A program made the position numbers and the translations under genes. Source: JAOARY01 sp045345765 (lineage in GTDB: Bacteria; Bacillota; Clostridia; Peptostreptococcales; Peptostreptococcaceae). Taken from it: a stretch of 64,000 nt of DNA. Numbering within the stretch: position 1 is the stretch's first letter; the number at the start of each line of letters is the position of its first letter. Under the pieces are notes generated by a model. The model was given only the letters and a program-made list of their open reading frames with translations. It was not told the DNA's origin and searched no databases. Shown here piece after piece: positions 26,890 through 34,819 of this stretch. The stretch covers positions 124,001-188,000 of the forward strand of contig CP148265.1 of assembly GCA_045345765.1 (NCBI GenBank), in the 5' to 3' direction.

Positions 26890-27446
26890 TATACTTCCAT
26901 TATTTCTTTTTCTTTAACTTTGATAAGTTCATCAATTTTTTTAACATTTGAATCAGTCATTTTTTGAACTTCTTCTTGAGCTGATTTTAAATCATCCTCT
27001 GTAATTTCACTATTTTTTTGCATCTTCTTAAATCCCTCATTAGCATCTCTTCTTTCATTTCTAAGAGCTACTTTTGCATTTTCTGCAATCTTATGAACGT
27101 GCTTTATTAATTCTTTTCTTCTTTCTTCTGTAAGTTGAGGAACTGCTATCCTTATAACCTTTCCATCATTTGTTGGATTAAATCCTAAATCTGAAGAAGA
27201 TATAGCTTTTTCTACAGACTCTAAAGCAGTAGCATCCCAAGGCTGAACCATAATAGTTCTTGGTTCTGGTGCTGAAACTGTAGCTAATTGCTTTAATGGT
27301 GTTGCTGATCCATAATAATCAACTATTATCTTATCTAACATTCTTGGATTTGCTCTACCAGCTCTTACTACTGATAATTCTTCCTTTAAAACTGATATTG
27401 TTTTATCCATCTTTTCTTCTAATATTCCATGTCCTTCTAATTTCAT
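26889..27446 (-). CDS. frr: Ribosome recycling factor
   Basis: RRF splits post-termination ribosomes together with EF-G. The 185-residue tRNA-shaped protein carries VRAGRANPRMLDKI, YYGSATPLKQLA, NDGKVIRIAVPQLTEERRK and VALRNERRDAN, all diagnostic. Full length. ATG with SD GGAGG, only 2 bp after the pyrH stop. Confidence 0.98.
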   Translation of the reverse strand: MKLEGHGILEEKMDKTISVLKEELSVVRAGRANPRMLDKIIVDYYGSATPLKQLATVSAPEPRTIMVQPWDATALESVEKAISSSDLGFNPTNDGKVIRIAVPQLTEERRKELIKHVHKIAENAKVALRNERRDANEGFKKMQKNSEITEDDLKSAQEEVQKMTDSNVKKIDELIKVKEKEIMEV

Positions 27447-27448
27447 AA

Positions 27449-28162
27449 TTAATCCTCCTCTACTATTGTTCCCATATTTTTACCTAATGCTGCATCAATT
27501 ATATTATCAGGATTTTCTAATGAAAATACTGATATAGATATTTTATTATCCATACATAAAGATGTTGCCGTCGAATCCATTACTTTTAGATTTCTTTTTA
27601 AAACATCCATATGTGTTAATCTATCAAATTTTTTCGCATCTTTATTTGTTGCTGGATCACTATCGTAAACTCCATCAACTTTCTTTGCAAGTAATATAAC
27701 ATCTGCATCTATCTCAGCAGCTCTAAGTGCTGCTGCTGTATCAGTAGAGAAAAATGGATTTCCTGTTCCTGCTCCAAATATAACAACTCTACCTTTTTGT
27801 AAATGTCTTACCGCTTTTCTTTTTATATAAGGTTCTGCCATTTCTCTCATTTCTATAGCTGTTTGAACTCTTGTGCTAACGCCTTCATCTTCTAATGCAG
27901 ATTGTAATGCAAGTGAATTCATAACAGTTGCTAGCATCCCTATATGATCTGCTGTACTTCTGTCCATTCCTTCACTAGTTCTTCCTCTCCAGAAGTTACC
28001 TCCACCAACGACTATCGCAATTTCAACATCCATTGCTTTTAATTTCTTTATTGATTTTGCAATTAGTCCTACTGTATCATTATTTATTCCAAAACCAGTT
28101 CCGCCAGAAAGAGCTTCTCCACTTACTTTTAATAATACTCTTTTGTATTTAGGTTCAATCAA
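27449..28162 (-). CDS. pyrH: UMP kinase
   Basis: PyrH phosphorylates UMP to UDP; the bacterial enzyme is a hexamer of the amino-acid-kinase fold. Motifs KVSGEALSG, VVGGGNFWRGR, IFGAGTGNPFFSTDTAAALRA and KKVDGVYDSDP are intact over 237 residues. The start is TTG 28162, 8 bases after GGAGG. It follows the tsf terminator, so it may have its own promoter; TTGCTA with TAAAAA at 18 bp (28231-28260) is a weak candidate. Confidence 0.97.
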   Translation of the reverse strand: MIEPKYKRVLLKVSGEALSGGTGFGINNDTVGLIAKSIKKLKAMDVEIAIVVGGGNFWRGRTSEGMDRSTADHIGMLATVMNSLALQSALEDEGVSTRVQTAIEMREMAEPYIKRKAVRHLQKGRVVIFGAGTGNPFFSTDTAAALRAAEIDADVILLAKKVDGVYDSDPATNKDAKKFDRLTHMDVLKRNLKVMDSTATSLCMDNKISISVFSLENPDNIIDAALGKNMGTIVEED

Positions 28163-28275
28163 AGAAAAGACCTCCTATAATCAAATTCCTCATTTATTTT
28201 ATCACATTTTTCATAATTTTTTCTACTAGTTTTTTACCCATTTTCCCTTTAGACTAGCAAAAAGTAAATATTTTA

Positions 28276-28312
28276 CCTTAAAAAAAGAGAACACCTTAGT
28301 GTGTTCTCTTTT
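28276..28312 (-). terminator. Intrinsic terminator of tsf
   Basis: AAAAGAGAACAC (28283-28294) pairs with GTGTTCTCTTTT (28301-28312), a perfect 12-bp stem with a six-base loop, followed by T residues on the minus strand. Confidence 0.9.
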
Positions 28313-28333
28313 ATTCATATTTAAAACTTTTTA

Positions 28334-29248
28334 TTAGTTTCCTAATTGCTTAGCAACTTCATCTGCAAAGTTTTCTTCTTTTTTCTCGATTCCTTCTCCA
28401 ACTTCAAATCTAACTACAGATTTTACAGCTATTGAAGTTCCTTCGTTCTTAGCTACTTCAGCAACTAATTGAGATACAGTTAAATCTCCATTTTTAACGA
28501 AAGGTTGGTCTAATAAACAAACTTCTTTTAATAATTTATTTACTCTACCTACAACCATTTTTTCAACGATTGCTTCAGGCTTTCCTTCATTTAAAGCTTG
28601 TTGCTTTAATATTTCTCTTTCGTGATTTATGAATTCTTCATCAACATCATCTCTTGATACATACTTAGGGTTCATAGCAGCAACTTGCATTGCAACATCT
28701 TTACCTAGAGTAACTATAGCATCAGAAACAGATGAAGTTTCTAATTCAACTATAACACCTATTTTTCCAGCACCATGAATATACTCAACATATTTGCATC
28801 CTTCTTTTGAAAGAGTTTCAAATCTTCTTATATTCATGTTTTCTCCGATTTTAGCAATCTTGTTATTTAATTCATCTTGAACTTTTATATCTGAATTAAA
28901 ATCAGTAGCCAATAATTCTTCTACTGTTTTTACATCACTATTTAAAGCAACTTTAGCAACATCCTTAACAAAAGTTTTGAATTCTTCATTCTTAGCAACA
29001 AAATCAGTTTCAGAGTTTACTTCAACTATAGAACATTTAGTTCTATCTTCTGTAGCTACTATATCAACAAGCCCTTCTGCTGCAACTCTATCAGCTTTCT
29101 TAGCAGCTTTAGCAAGACCTTTCTCTCTTAATAAATCTATTGCTTTTTCCATATCACCATTAGTTTCAGTTAATGCTTTTTTACAGTCCATCATTCCAGC
29201 ACTTGTAATTTCTCTTAATTCTTTAACCATAGCAGCTGTAATTGCCAC
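28334..29248 (-). CDS. tsf: Elongation factor Ts
   Basis: EF-Ts is the nucleotide exchange factor for EF-Tu. The N-terminal UBA-like domain reads LREITSAGMMDCKKAL; the core contains VNSETDFVAKNEEF, the residues that disrupt the EF-Tu Mg site; a C-terminal domain follows. The 304 residues are full length. The start is GTG, 8 bases after GGAGG. rpsB lies upstream with a terminator between, giving separate control of the two. Confidence 0.98.
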   Translation of the reverse strand: MAITAAMVKELREITSAGMMDCKKALTETNGDMEKAIDLLREKGLAKAAKKADRVAAEGLVDIVATEDRTKCSIVEVNSETDFVAKNEEFKTFVKDVAKVALNSDVKTVEELLATDFNSDIKVQDELNNKIAKIGENMNIRRFETLSKEGCKYVEYIHGAGKIGVIVELETSSVSDAIVTLGKDVAMQVAAMNPKYVSRDDVDEEFINHEREILKQQALNEGKPEAIVEKMVVGRVNKLLKEVCLLDQPFVKNGDLTVSQLVAEVAKNEGTSIAVKSVVRFEVGEGIEKKEENFADEVAKQLGN

Positions 29249-29281
29249 AAAAATCGCCTCCTACTAAAAATTAAATATTTT

Positions 29282-29312
29282 TAAAAAAGGTAAGGGATAA
29301 ATCTCCCTCACC
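29282..29312 (-). terminator. Terminator or attenuator between rpsB and tsf
   Basis: On the minus strand GGTGAGGGA pairs with TCCCTTACC (one G-T pair) around a six-base loop (29289-29312), followed by TTTTTT. As tsf lacks an obvious promoter in the short gap, partial read-through is likely. Confidence 0.8.
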
Positions 29313-29322
29313 CAGTTATTTA

Positions 29323-30036
29323 TTATTCTTGTATTTCTTCTGCTTCTTCTGGCATCTCTTGCTTCGCTTGAATTACAGCCTCTGCCATTGCTGATGTTAT
29401 AAGTTTTACTGCTCTTATAGCATCATCATTTCCTGGTATTGGGTAATCTATTTCTTCAGGATCACAGTTAGTATCAACGATACCTACTACAGGAATACCT
29501 AATTTTTGAGCTTCTTTTATAGCTATTCTTTCTTTTCTTGGATCTACAATAAATATAGCTCCTGGCATTTCTGGCATATCTTTTATACCATCTAAGAATT
29601 TTTCTAATCTTTCTTTTTCAGCATTTAGCTTTATAACTTCTTTCTTAGGAAGAACTTCAAAAGTTCCATCTTCAGACATAGTTTCTAATTTTCTAAGTCT
29701 TTCAATTCTCTTAGACATAGTTTTGTGATTTGTTAACATTCCACCTAACCATCTTTCTTTAACGTAGAACATTTCGCATCTTTCAGCTTCACTCTTAATA
29801 GCATCTTGAGCTTGCTTCTTAGTTCCAACGAAAAGAATTGGCTTTCCAGTCTCTGCAACTTCCTTGATGAAAGAGTAAGCTTTTTCTACTCTCTTAACAG
29901 TTTGTTGTAAATCTATTATATAGATTCCATTTCTTTCTGTGAATATAAATTGTTTCATTTTTGGATTCCATCTTCTTGTTTGATGTCCAAAATGAACTCC
30001 AGCTTCTAATAATTGTTTCATACTTATAACGCCCAT
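29323..30036 (-). CDS. rpsB: 30S ribosomal protein S2
   Basis: S2 binds the 30S head-body junction and is one of the last proteins to assemble. The 237-residue chain opens with MKQLLEAGVHFGHQTRRWNP and has FVGTKKQAQ, ERWLGGMLTNH and PEMPGAIFIVDPRKE, plus a Glu-rich tail. ATG with SD AGGAGG. A TTGTAA-17-TAAAAT promoter and a leader of about 115 nt with an intrinsic terminator lie upstream. The order SwrB-like gene, rpsB, tsf matches Bacillus. Confidence 0.98.
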   Translation of the reverse strand: MGVISMKQLLEAGVHFGHQTRRWNPKMKQFIFTERNGIYIIDLQQTVKRVEKAYSFIKEVAETGKPILFVGTKKQAQDAIKSEAERCEMFYVKERWLGGMLTNHKTMSKRIERLRKLETMSEDGTFEVLPKKEVIKLNAEKERLEKFLDGIKDMPEMPGAIFIVDPRKERIAIKEAQKLGIPVVGIVDTNCDPEEIDYPIPGNDDAIRAVKLITSAMAEAVIQAKQEMPEEAEEIQE

Positions 30037-30083
30037 GTTATTTCCTCCTATATGGTTTATTCCTCCGCCTTACTCATTCCCAT

Positions 30084-30111
30084 AAAAAAACTAATCATAT
30101 TAAATGATTAG
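30084..30111 (-). terminator. Terminator-like hairpin in the rpsB leader
   Basis: CTAATCAT (30091-30098) pairs with ATGATTAG (30104-30111) around five bases, followed on the minus strand by seven T. It lies downstream of the rpsB promoter and 48 bp before the start codon, so it would attenuate rpsB rather than end an upstream gene. Confidence 0.7.
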
Positions 30112-30157
30112 CACCATCTTTTTGGTATTGTAAAGCGTGTGTAATTTTTACTTTATT

Positions 30158-30186
30158 ATTTTAGCACAAGAACTCTAAATTTACAA
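30158..30186 (-). promoter_or_regulatory. Promoter of rpsB
   Basis: On the minus strand TTGTAA (30181-30186), a 17-bp spacer and TAAAAT (30158-30163) form a SigA promoter. Transcription would start near 30151, giving a leader of about 115 nt. Confidence 0.7.
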
Positions 30187-30238
30187 GAATTTTTATTATT
30201 TTTTTATTTATAAAAAATCAAAACATATCTTTCACAGT

Positions 30239-30280
30239 AAATATCTCATTATAAATAAAAAAATTTATAATGAGATATTT
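30239..30280 (-). terminator. Hairpin at the end of the fla/che operon
   Basis: AAATATCTCATTATAAAT (30239-30256) is a perfect 18-bp inverted repeat of 30263-30280 and overlaps the stop of the last operon gene. Only a short T tract follows, but its place marks it as the likely end of the motility transcript. Confidence 0.6.
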
Positions 30281-30665
30281 ATTTTAAAAGTGAATTTATA
30301 ATTTCTAAACTATTAGACCCTTTTTTAATATACTTAATACCCTTTGGAATTTTTCCATATACCTCTAAAAGCTCTAATGTATATTTAAATTTATTTTTAT
30401 CATAGATTAAATTCTTTTCTTGTAACTTTTCTACTAGTTCTTCTACCGATTCACCTTTTTCAATTGTTATTTGCACAAAATCTTTCTCATCATAATTATC
30501 TGATTTAATTTCTTGTTTTGTTCTACTTAACGATTTGGCCATTTCATCTATCTTATTTTCATAGTTAGACATAATGTTATTATTTATAAGTATATTAAAA
30601 AAAGAAGAAATAATAATCCCCATAAATATACCCATAAATAAAATTAGTATACTTATCTTTTTCAA
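30279..30665 (-). CDS. Small membrane protein with MltG-like N-terminal module
   Basis: The 128-residue protein has one N-terminal membrane helix (about 5-28), a helical linker and a C-terminal module: ITIEKGESVEELVEKLQEKNLIYDKNKF, ending in IPKGIKYIKKGSNSLEIINSLL (quoted in two parts of the same fold). This matches the LysM-like subdomain at the start of MltG/YceG endolytic transglycosylases. The catalytic domain with its Glu is absent, so it cannot cut glycan but could bind peptidoglycan or another partner. TTG start with GAGG 6 bases upstream; it overlaps the SwrB-like gene by 4 bp. It is the last gene of the motility operon. Confidence 0.7.
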   Translation of the reverse strand: MKKISILILFMGIFMGIIISSFFNILINNNIMSNYENKIDEMAKSLSRTKQEIKSDNYDEKDFVQITIEKGESVEELVEKLQEKNLIYDKNKFKYTLELLEVYGKIPKGIKYIKKGSNSLEIINSLLK

Positions 30666-31114
30666 CTCTTACCTCTTCCTTTCATTTTTAAAATTAAATC
30701 TACTTCTCTAATACTTTTTCCTGTTTTTTTACTTATTTCTTCTTTAGTTAAATTACCAAAATTTGAATCATCCATCTTAGAACTCAAAAATTCTATTGGA
30801 ATATCTCGTTTTTGTTCATTTGAACGTTCCACATAATTCTCCAATTCAACCTTTTCTATATTCGTATTTTGCTCTAAATTTGAATTATTCTCTACATTTG
30901 TATTCATAAATTCAATAGAATTTAAATAAGATTTAATTTCTTCATTCTCTTTCTTTATATTAAATATCTGCTCATACAGTATATCTAAATTTTCTTCTGA
31001 TGAAGATTCTTTTAAACCATCTATCTTCTTTATGTATTTCATTAAAAAAATAGATAAAAACACCAAACCCAAAATACTCACAACAATTATTATTTGATTA
31101 AAATATAAAAACAT
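30662..31114 (-). CDS. SwrB-like (DUF6115) membrane protein
   Basis: The 150-residue protein has one N-terminal membrane helix (about 5-27), a coiled-coil-prone middle (about 40-70) with an Asn-rich stretch, and a C-terminal helix-turn-helix-like segment LTKEEISKKTGKSIREVDLIL. This layout and its place between sigD and rpsB match SwrB of Bacillus subtilis, which activates the flagellar export gate and helps SigD-dependent expression. Sequence identity is probably low, so the match rests on layout and position. ATG with SD AGGTGA. Confidence 0.7.
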   Translation of the reverse strand: MFLYFNQIIIVVSILGLVFLSIFLMKYIKKIDGLKESSSEENLDILYEQIFNIKKENEEIKSYLNSIEFMNTNVENNSNLEQNTNIEKVELENYVERSNEQKRDIPIEFLSSKMDDSNFGNLTKEEISKKTGKSIREVDLILKMKGRGKS

Positions 31115-31122
31115 ATAATCAC

Positions 31123-32529
31123 CTACAAGCTTTTTATAGCTATATCTCCATCTTGAATTAAAAATTTACTAAATTTAATTTCATCTTTTACAAATTTAAC
31201 ATGAGAACCTATGACAATTTTTGTTCCAGGATGAACAACATTATGCACCTTCAAAAGTCCTTCATAACTATTTTCTAAGACTTCTCTTATAGCTTCTATC
31301 TCTTTTTCAACTAATACAAATTTTTCTTTATATTGGTTGTATAAATCTACACTCTTTATAAACAACTCTTTTTTAGAACCTTTAAGTAAGTTTCTTTGAA
31401 CAAGTTCTTTAGATGCATTTATTTGATTTGAAAGCTCTTTTAAATTTTTTTCAATAGTTTTTTTCTCATCTAAATATGCATTTAATTTAACTTTCAATTT
31501 AGGATCATTTCCAACTTCTATATAAGTCTTGGTTCCCATAGGCGAACCAACCATATTGCTGTCAATTTCATACCTAACTTTTAATTCTCCACCTACTATA
31601 TGACCCTTTCTACCAACTACCTTAACTCTATTTCCGCAAACAATATAGCTATGCGCTACAAAATCTGTAGTTATATCTCCATCACATAAAACTCTTGCAT
31701 TTTCTATATATTTACATATAAGATTCCCTTGGCAATAAATTTCTTCCTTTACACTTCCTTGGATTCCACCCTTTACAATAAGATCACCTTTACATCTTAT
31801 AGATGTAGCTTCTATAACACCTTTTACTTCTATGCTTCCTTCTGCTTCAACCAAAAATCCAGTTTTTACATCGCCATTTACTATAACATCACCATTGAAT
31901 CTTATATTTCCAGTAGAGGCATCTACATGCTCCTTAACAGTCAAAACATTAGATACATTTATTGTACCAGCATTAAACTCAGGTCTACCACTTGTAGTAC
32001 TATAAATCTTAAAACCTTCTTCATCTAATTCTGTATTTTTTCCTGCTTTTAATGGAGTATCTTTTCCTTTTTGAGCTTCTAATTCTTCTCCAATTACATT
32101 TTTACCAGGAACACCTTCTTTAGCATCTTCTTTTTCACCTAAAAGTTGTCCTTCCTCTATGTTTGAAAATAAATTTAACTCTTTGAAATCTATAGTACCT
32201 TTTTCATCCATTTTGGGTTTTGCTTTATTATCTTTATCAAAATAAAGTGTAATTTTAGCATCTTCTCCTTTAATAGGCTTTAAACCCTGTGCAACCTTAA
32301 TCGATGAATTATAGGTTTTATTCTTTATAAGTAAATCTATTGTTTCTTCCTCTATTCCATAAATAATGTCATTTTCTTTTAACAAATTCATTATAGTATC
32401 TTTTTCTATTGTTATAGCTCTATCCTTTGTATTTATTGCAATATAAGCATTCATATAATCACCAGTAACATTTAACGTTATCTTATAATTATCAAATTCT
32501 TTTTCTACTTGTTTTGCTAAAAAAGGCAT
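31123..32529 (-). CDS. DUF342 (FapA-family) protein
   Basis: The 468-residue protein has the DUF342 pattern: an N-terminal domain, then from about 150 to 330 a run of short strands of parallel-beta-helix type (RFNGDVIVNGDVKTGF, GSIEVKGVIEA, GDLIVKGGIQGS, CDGDITTDFVAHSYIVCGN), and a C-terminal coiled coil (about 345-420) before a final strand region. Bactofilin-like polymers have a similar repeat. FapA-type proteins occur beside motility genes in many bacteria but have no settled function. It lies between sigD and the SwrB-like gene, a place empty in Bacillus subtilis. ATG with a GGAGG site. Confidence 0.85.
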   Translation of the reverse strand: MPFLAKQVEKEFDNYKITLNVTGDYMNAYIAINTKDRAITIEKDTIMNLLKENDIIYGIEEETIDLLIKNKTYNSSIKVAQGLKPIKGEDAKITLYFDKDNKAKPKMDEKGTIDFKELNLFSNIEEGQLLGEKEDAKEGVPGKNVIGEELEAQKGKDTPLKAGKNTELDEEGFKIYSTTSGRPEFNAGTINVSNVLTVKEHVDASTGNIRFNGDVIVNGDVKTGFLVEAEGSIEVKGVIEATSIRCKGDLIVKGGIQGSVKEEIYCQGNLICKYIENARVLCDGDITTDFVAHSYIVCGNRVKVVGRKGHIVGGELKVRYEIDSNMVGSPMGTKTYIEVGNDPKLKVKLNAYLDEKKTIEKNLKELSNQINASKELVQRNLLKGSKKELFIKSVDLYNQYKEKFVLVEKEIEAIREVLENSYEGLLKVHNVVHPGTKIVIGSHVKFVKDEIKFSKFLIQDGDIAIKSL

Positions 32530-32541
32530 TTACATTCCTCC

Positions 32542-33279
32542 TTAGAATAAATCATTTTTTATTCTTATTATTGCTTTACTATGAATTTGAGATACCCTAG
32601 ATTCCGAAATTTCTAATATATTTCCTATTTCCTTATATGTCAATTCTTCAAAATAATATAAGTTTATAATCATTTGTTCTCTTTCTTTTAATTTCTTAAC
32701 AGATGTTTTTAATCTGTTTATCATATCTTTTTTCATTAAAGATGCTTCAGGATTCATTTCTTCTGCTTTGTCTTCTATTTGAATCTTCAAATTATCTGAA
32801 ATTTCTTCTTCCAAAGACACTACATTATATATATTTACTTCTTCTAAAATTTTATTTACTTCTGGAATAGTTTTATTGAGTTCCTTAGATAATTGTTCAA
32901 CTGTAGGTTCTTTTCCGTTTAAATTTTCATATTTTTTATAAACTTCTTTTACCATCTTCGATTTTTGTCTTATAGATCTAGGAATCCAATCCAAATTTCT
33001 AATTTCATCAATTATTGCACCTCTTATTCTAATCGATGCATATGTTTCAAATTTTATATTTTTACTCAAATCATATTTATCAATGGCATCAATAAGTCCA
33101 ATAATACCATAACTAACTAAATCTTCATAATCTATATTAGAACCATAAAAATTATAAAGCCTTCCAGAAATAATCTTTACTAGATTGACATATTCTAATA
33201 TTATTTCTTGTTTTAATTTTTCTTTTTTTTCTTTGTTTTTTTCTTCAAAATAAAGCTCCCAAAGAGAATATTTATTCAT
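32542..33279 (-). CDS. sigD: RNA polymerase sigma factor for flagellar operon
   Basis: This is the FliA/WhiG-type sigma factor that reads late flagellar, motor and chemotaxis genes. Region 2 has YEDLVSYGIIGLIDAIDKYD and FETYASIRIRGAIIDE; region 3 WIPRSIRQKSK; region 4 ends in LTYKEIGNILEISESRVSQIHSKA. The start is ATG 33279 (245 aa), 7 bases after GGAGG; a TTG one codon earlier is in frame. Being near the 3' end of the operon, its dose depends on read-through, as shown in Bacillus. The anti-sigma factor FlgM is not in the window. Confidence 0.96.
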   Translation of the reverse strand: MNKYSLWELYFEEKNKEKKEKLKQEIILEYVNLVKIISGRLYNFYGSNIDYEDLVSYGIIGLIDAIDKYDLSKNIKFETYASIRIRGAIIDEIRNLDWIPRSIRQKSKMVKEVYKKYENLNGKEPTVEQLSKELNKTIPEVNKILEEVNIYNVVSLEEEISDNLKIQIEDKAEEMNPEASLMKKDMINRLKTSVKKLKEREQMIINLYYFEELTYKEIGNILEISESRVSQIHSKAIIRIKNDLF

Positions 33280-33309
33280 CAAAATACCTCCTCATATTAT
33301 AAAATCTAC

Positions 33310-33672
33310 TTAAAAATTTACTTCTTTAAATTCTTCATTTATTTCTTCATTCACTTCTGTATTTTCTATATTTTCTTTAAATTCTTCATCATCTTTTAAT
33401 GTTTCTTCTAATTGAGCCTCTTTCAACATTTCACTCATTTCTTTATCATCTATTGGAGGTATACTTATATCTATGTTTGTCTTTTCTTCCACAGATATAT
33501 TTTTTAATATAAATTTAATAAATATATAAGCTATTAAATTTAAAGAAACTATGCCTACCACAAACTTTATCATTGAATCTTGTGAATTATGCGTTTTTGT
33601 TATGATAGTAAACAAAATAAAAATCAGAGAAAAAAAATAGTTGATTAAACTAAAAATTATTACATTTTTCAT
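33310..33672 (-). CDS. Small membrane protein of unknown function in the fla/che operon
   Basis: I do not recognise this 120-residue protein. Two hydrophobic segments (about 3-24 and 33-55) form a hairpin in the membrane, and the C-terminal half is strongly acidic (many Glu and Asp, with EEIN repeats near the end). The ATG at 33672 has AAAAGGA 8 bases upstream; an ATG three codons earlier overlaps it. It lies between cheD and sigD. Bacillus subtilis has no gene here. Confidence 0.7.
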   Translation of the reverse strand: MKNVIIFSLINYFFSLIFILFTIITKTHNSQDSMIKFVVGIVSLNLIAYIFIKFILKNISVEEKTNIDISIPPIDDKEMSEMLKEAQLEETLKDDEEFKENIENTEVNEEINEEFKEVNF

Positions 33673-33686
33673 AATTAACATCCTTT

Positions 33687-34169
33687 TTACAATATCTGTT
33701 TTCCTTTTCCTATACTTTTTATAAGAAGTTCACCTGTATCACAGTTAAATTCTATTGTTCTACCGTGATTCCCTAAAGTGTCTTCTGCAATTATAGAAAT
33801 TCTTAAGTCAGATAGTTTTTCTTTTACAGATATAACATTTCTTCTTCCTATGTTTAGAGTATCGCTTTTTGATGCTATATTAAACATCTGCGCTCCTCCT
33901 GCAATTTTTGATGTTAACCTTGTTTTTGAGACACCTTCTGCTATCAATTCCTTTAACATTTCATCAATAGCAGTATCTGCAAATTTAGCTTTATTGGAAT
34001 TATTTTTTATTTCCTTGCTAGAAGGTAACATTATATGTGCCATACCTGCAATCTTCTTAACTTTATCATACAATATTATCCCCACACAAGAACCCAAACC
34101 CAAAGTTACTAAAATATCCTCCTTTTTACCTATCTTATAATCAGCCATTCCAACTTTTATATTAGCCAT
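33687..34169 (-). CDS. cheD: Chemoreceptor glutamine deamidase CheD
   Basis: CheD deamidates receptor glutamines and also binds CheC, raising its CheY-P phosphatase activity. The catalytic cysteine C28 and histidine H45 stand in LGLGSCVG and MAHIMLP; the later IAGGAQMF and GRRNV motifs are typical. The 160-residue length is normal. The ATG overlaps the cheC end by 8 bp, matching the physical CheC-CheD partnership. Confidence 0.95.
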   Translation of the reverse strand: MANIKVGMADYKIGKKEDILVTLGLGSCVGIILYDKVKKIAGMAHIMLPSSKEIKNNSNKAKFADTAIDEMLKELIAEGVSKTRLTSKIAGGAQMFNIASKSDTLNIGRRNVISVKEKLSDLRISIIAEDTLGNHGRTIEFNCDTGELLIKSIGKGKQIL

Positions 34170-34794
34170 CTATATTCACTCCAAGGCTTTCTAATAATTT
34201 CTCGTAAGATTCCATATCTGGCAATACAAATATTTTACCTACAATTTCATTATTACCTTCTTTTAGTTTGTTTTCAATCAAAATCATTTGATCACTTATT
34301 TGACTATATTCTATAGCTGGCACACTAAGTATAGACCCGGCCATATCAACAGTTACAGAAGGCACAGATATATTTATGTTTAAATTCGATAAGGAGGAAA
34401 TCGAATTTATATAAGAACTAGCCAATATATTCCCTATTTCCTGCATAGCTGAAAATTCCATTTCATTATAAATTTCATATTCATCATATTTTTTATTTAG
34501 TCCAAATAGCATATTTATAAGATTATCAGCAGAATCTTTATTTAATATAAATAAAATAGTTCCATTTATATCTTCAAAAAAACCTACATAAATACCTACT
34601 ACTATAAGTTCTTCTCCACCTAATATTGCTACAATTTCCTCTGTTGGTATTATTTCGACATGAGGTACTTCCATATCTATTTTTTTATTTATCATTTTCG
34701 AAAGTGCTGTAGCAGCATTACCAGCACCTATATTTCCGACTTCTTTCAATATATCTGCATAAAACGCTTGAAACTTCTCAATATTAAACTCCAT
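34162..34794 (-). CDS. cheC: CheY-P phosphatase CheC
   Basis: CheC dephosphorylates CheY-P and regulates adaptation with CheD. Both phosphatase motifs S/D-x3-E-x2-N are intact: D14, E18, N21 and S115, E119, N122, so both active sites should work. The 210 residues are the CheC length. The start is not certain: ATG 34794 has only a GAG site 8 bases before it; a richer G tract lies about 35 bases upstream at the cheW end, and a small AGGCC/GGCTT hairpin lies between. Confidence 0.94.
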   Translation of the reverse strand: MEFNIEKFQAFYADILKEVGNIGAGNAATALSKMINKKIDMEVPHVEIIPTEEIVAILGGEELIVVGIYVGFFEDINGTILFILNKDSADNLINMLFGLNKKYDEYEIYNEMEFSAMQEIGNILASSYINSISSLSNLNINISVPSVTVDMAGSILSVPAIEYSQISDQMILIENKLKEGNNEIVGKIFVLPDMESYEKLLESLGVNIDG

Positions 34795-34819
34795 ACATGC
34801 TACTCAAGCCAGAAAAGGC

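Noticed and set aside
30239..30280. Mobile-element inverted repeat
   Set aside because: The 18-bp inverted repeat lies at the end of an operon and has a short loop, so a transcript-end hairpin is the simpler reading. No transposase is present.
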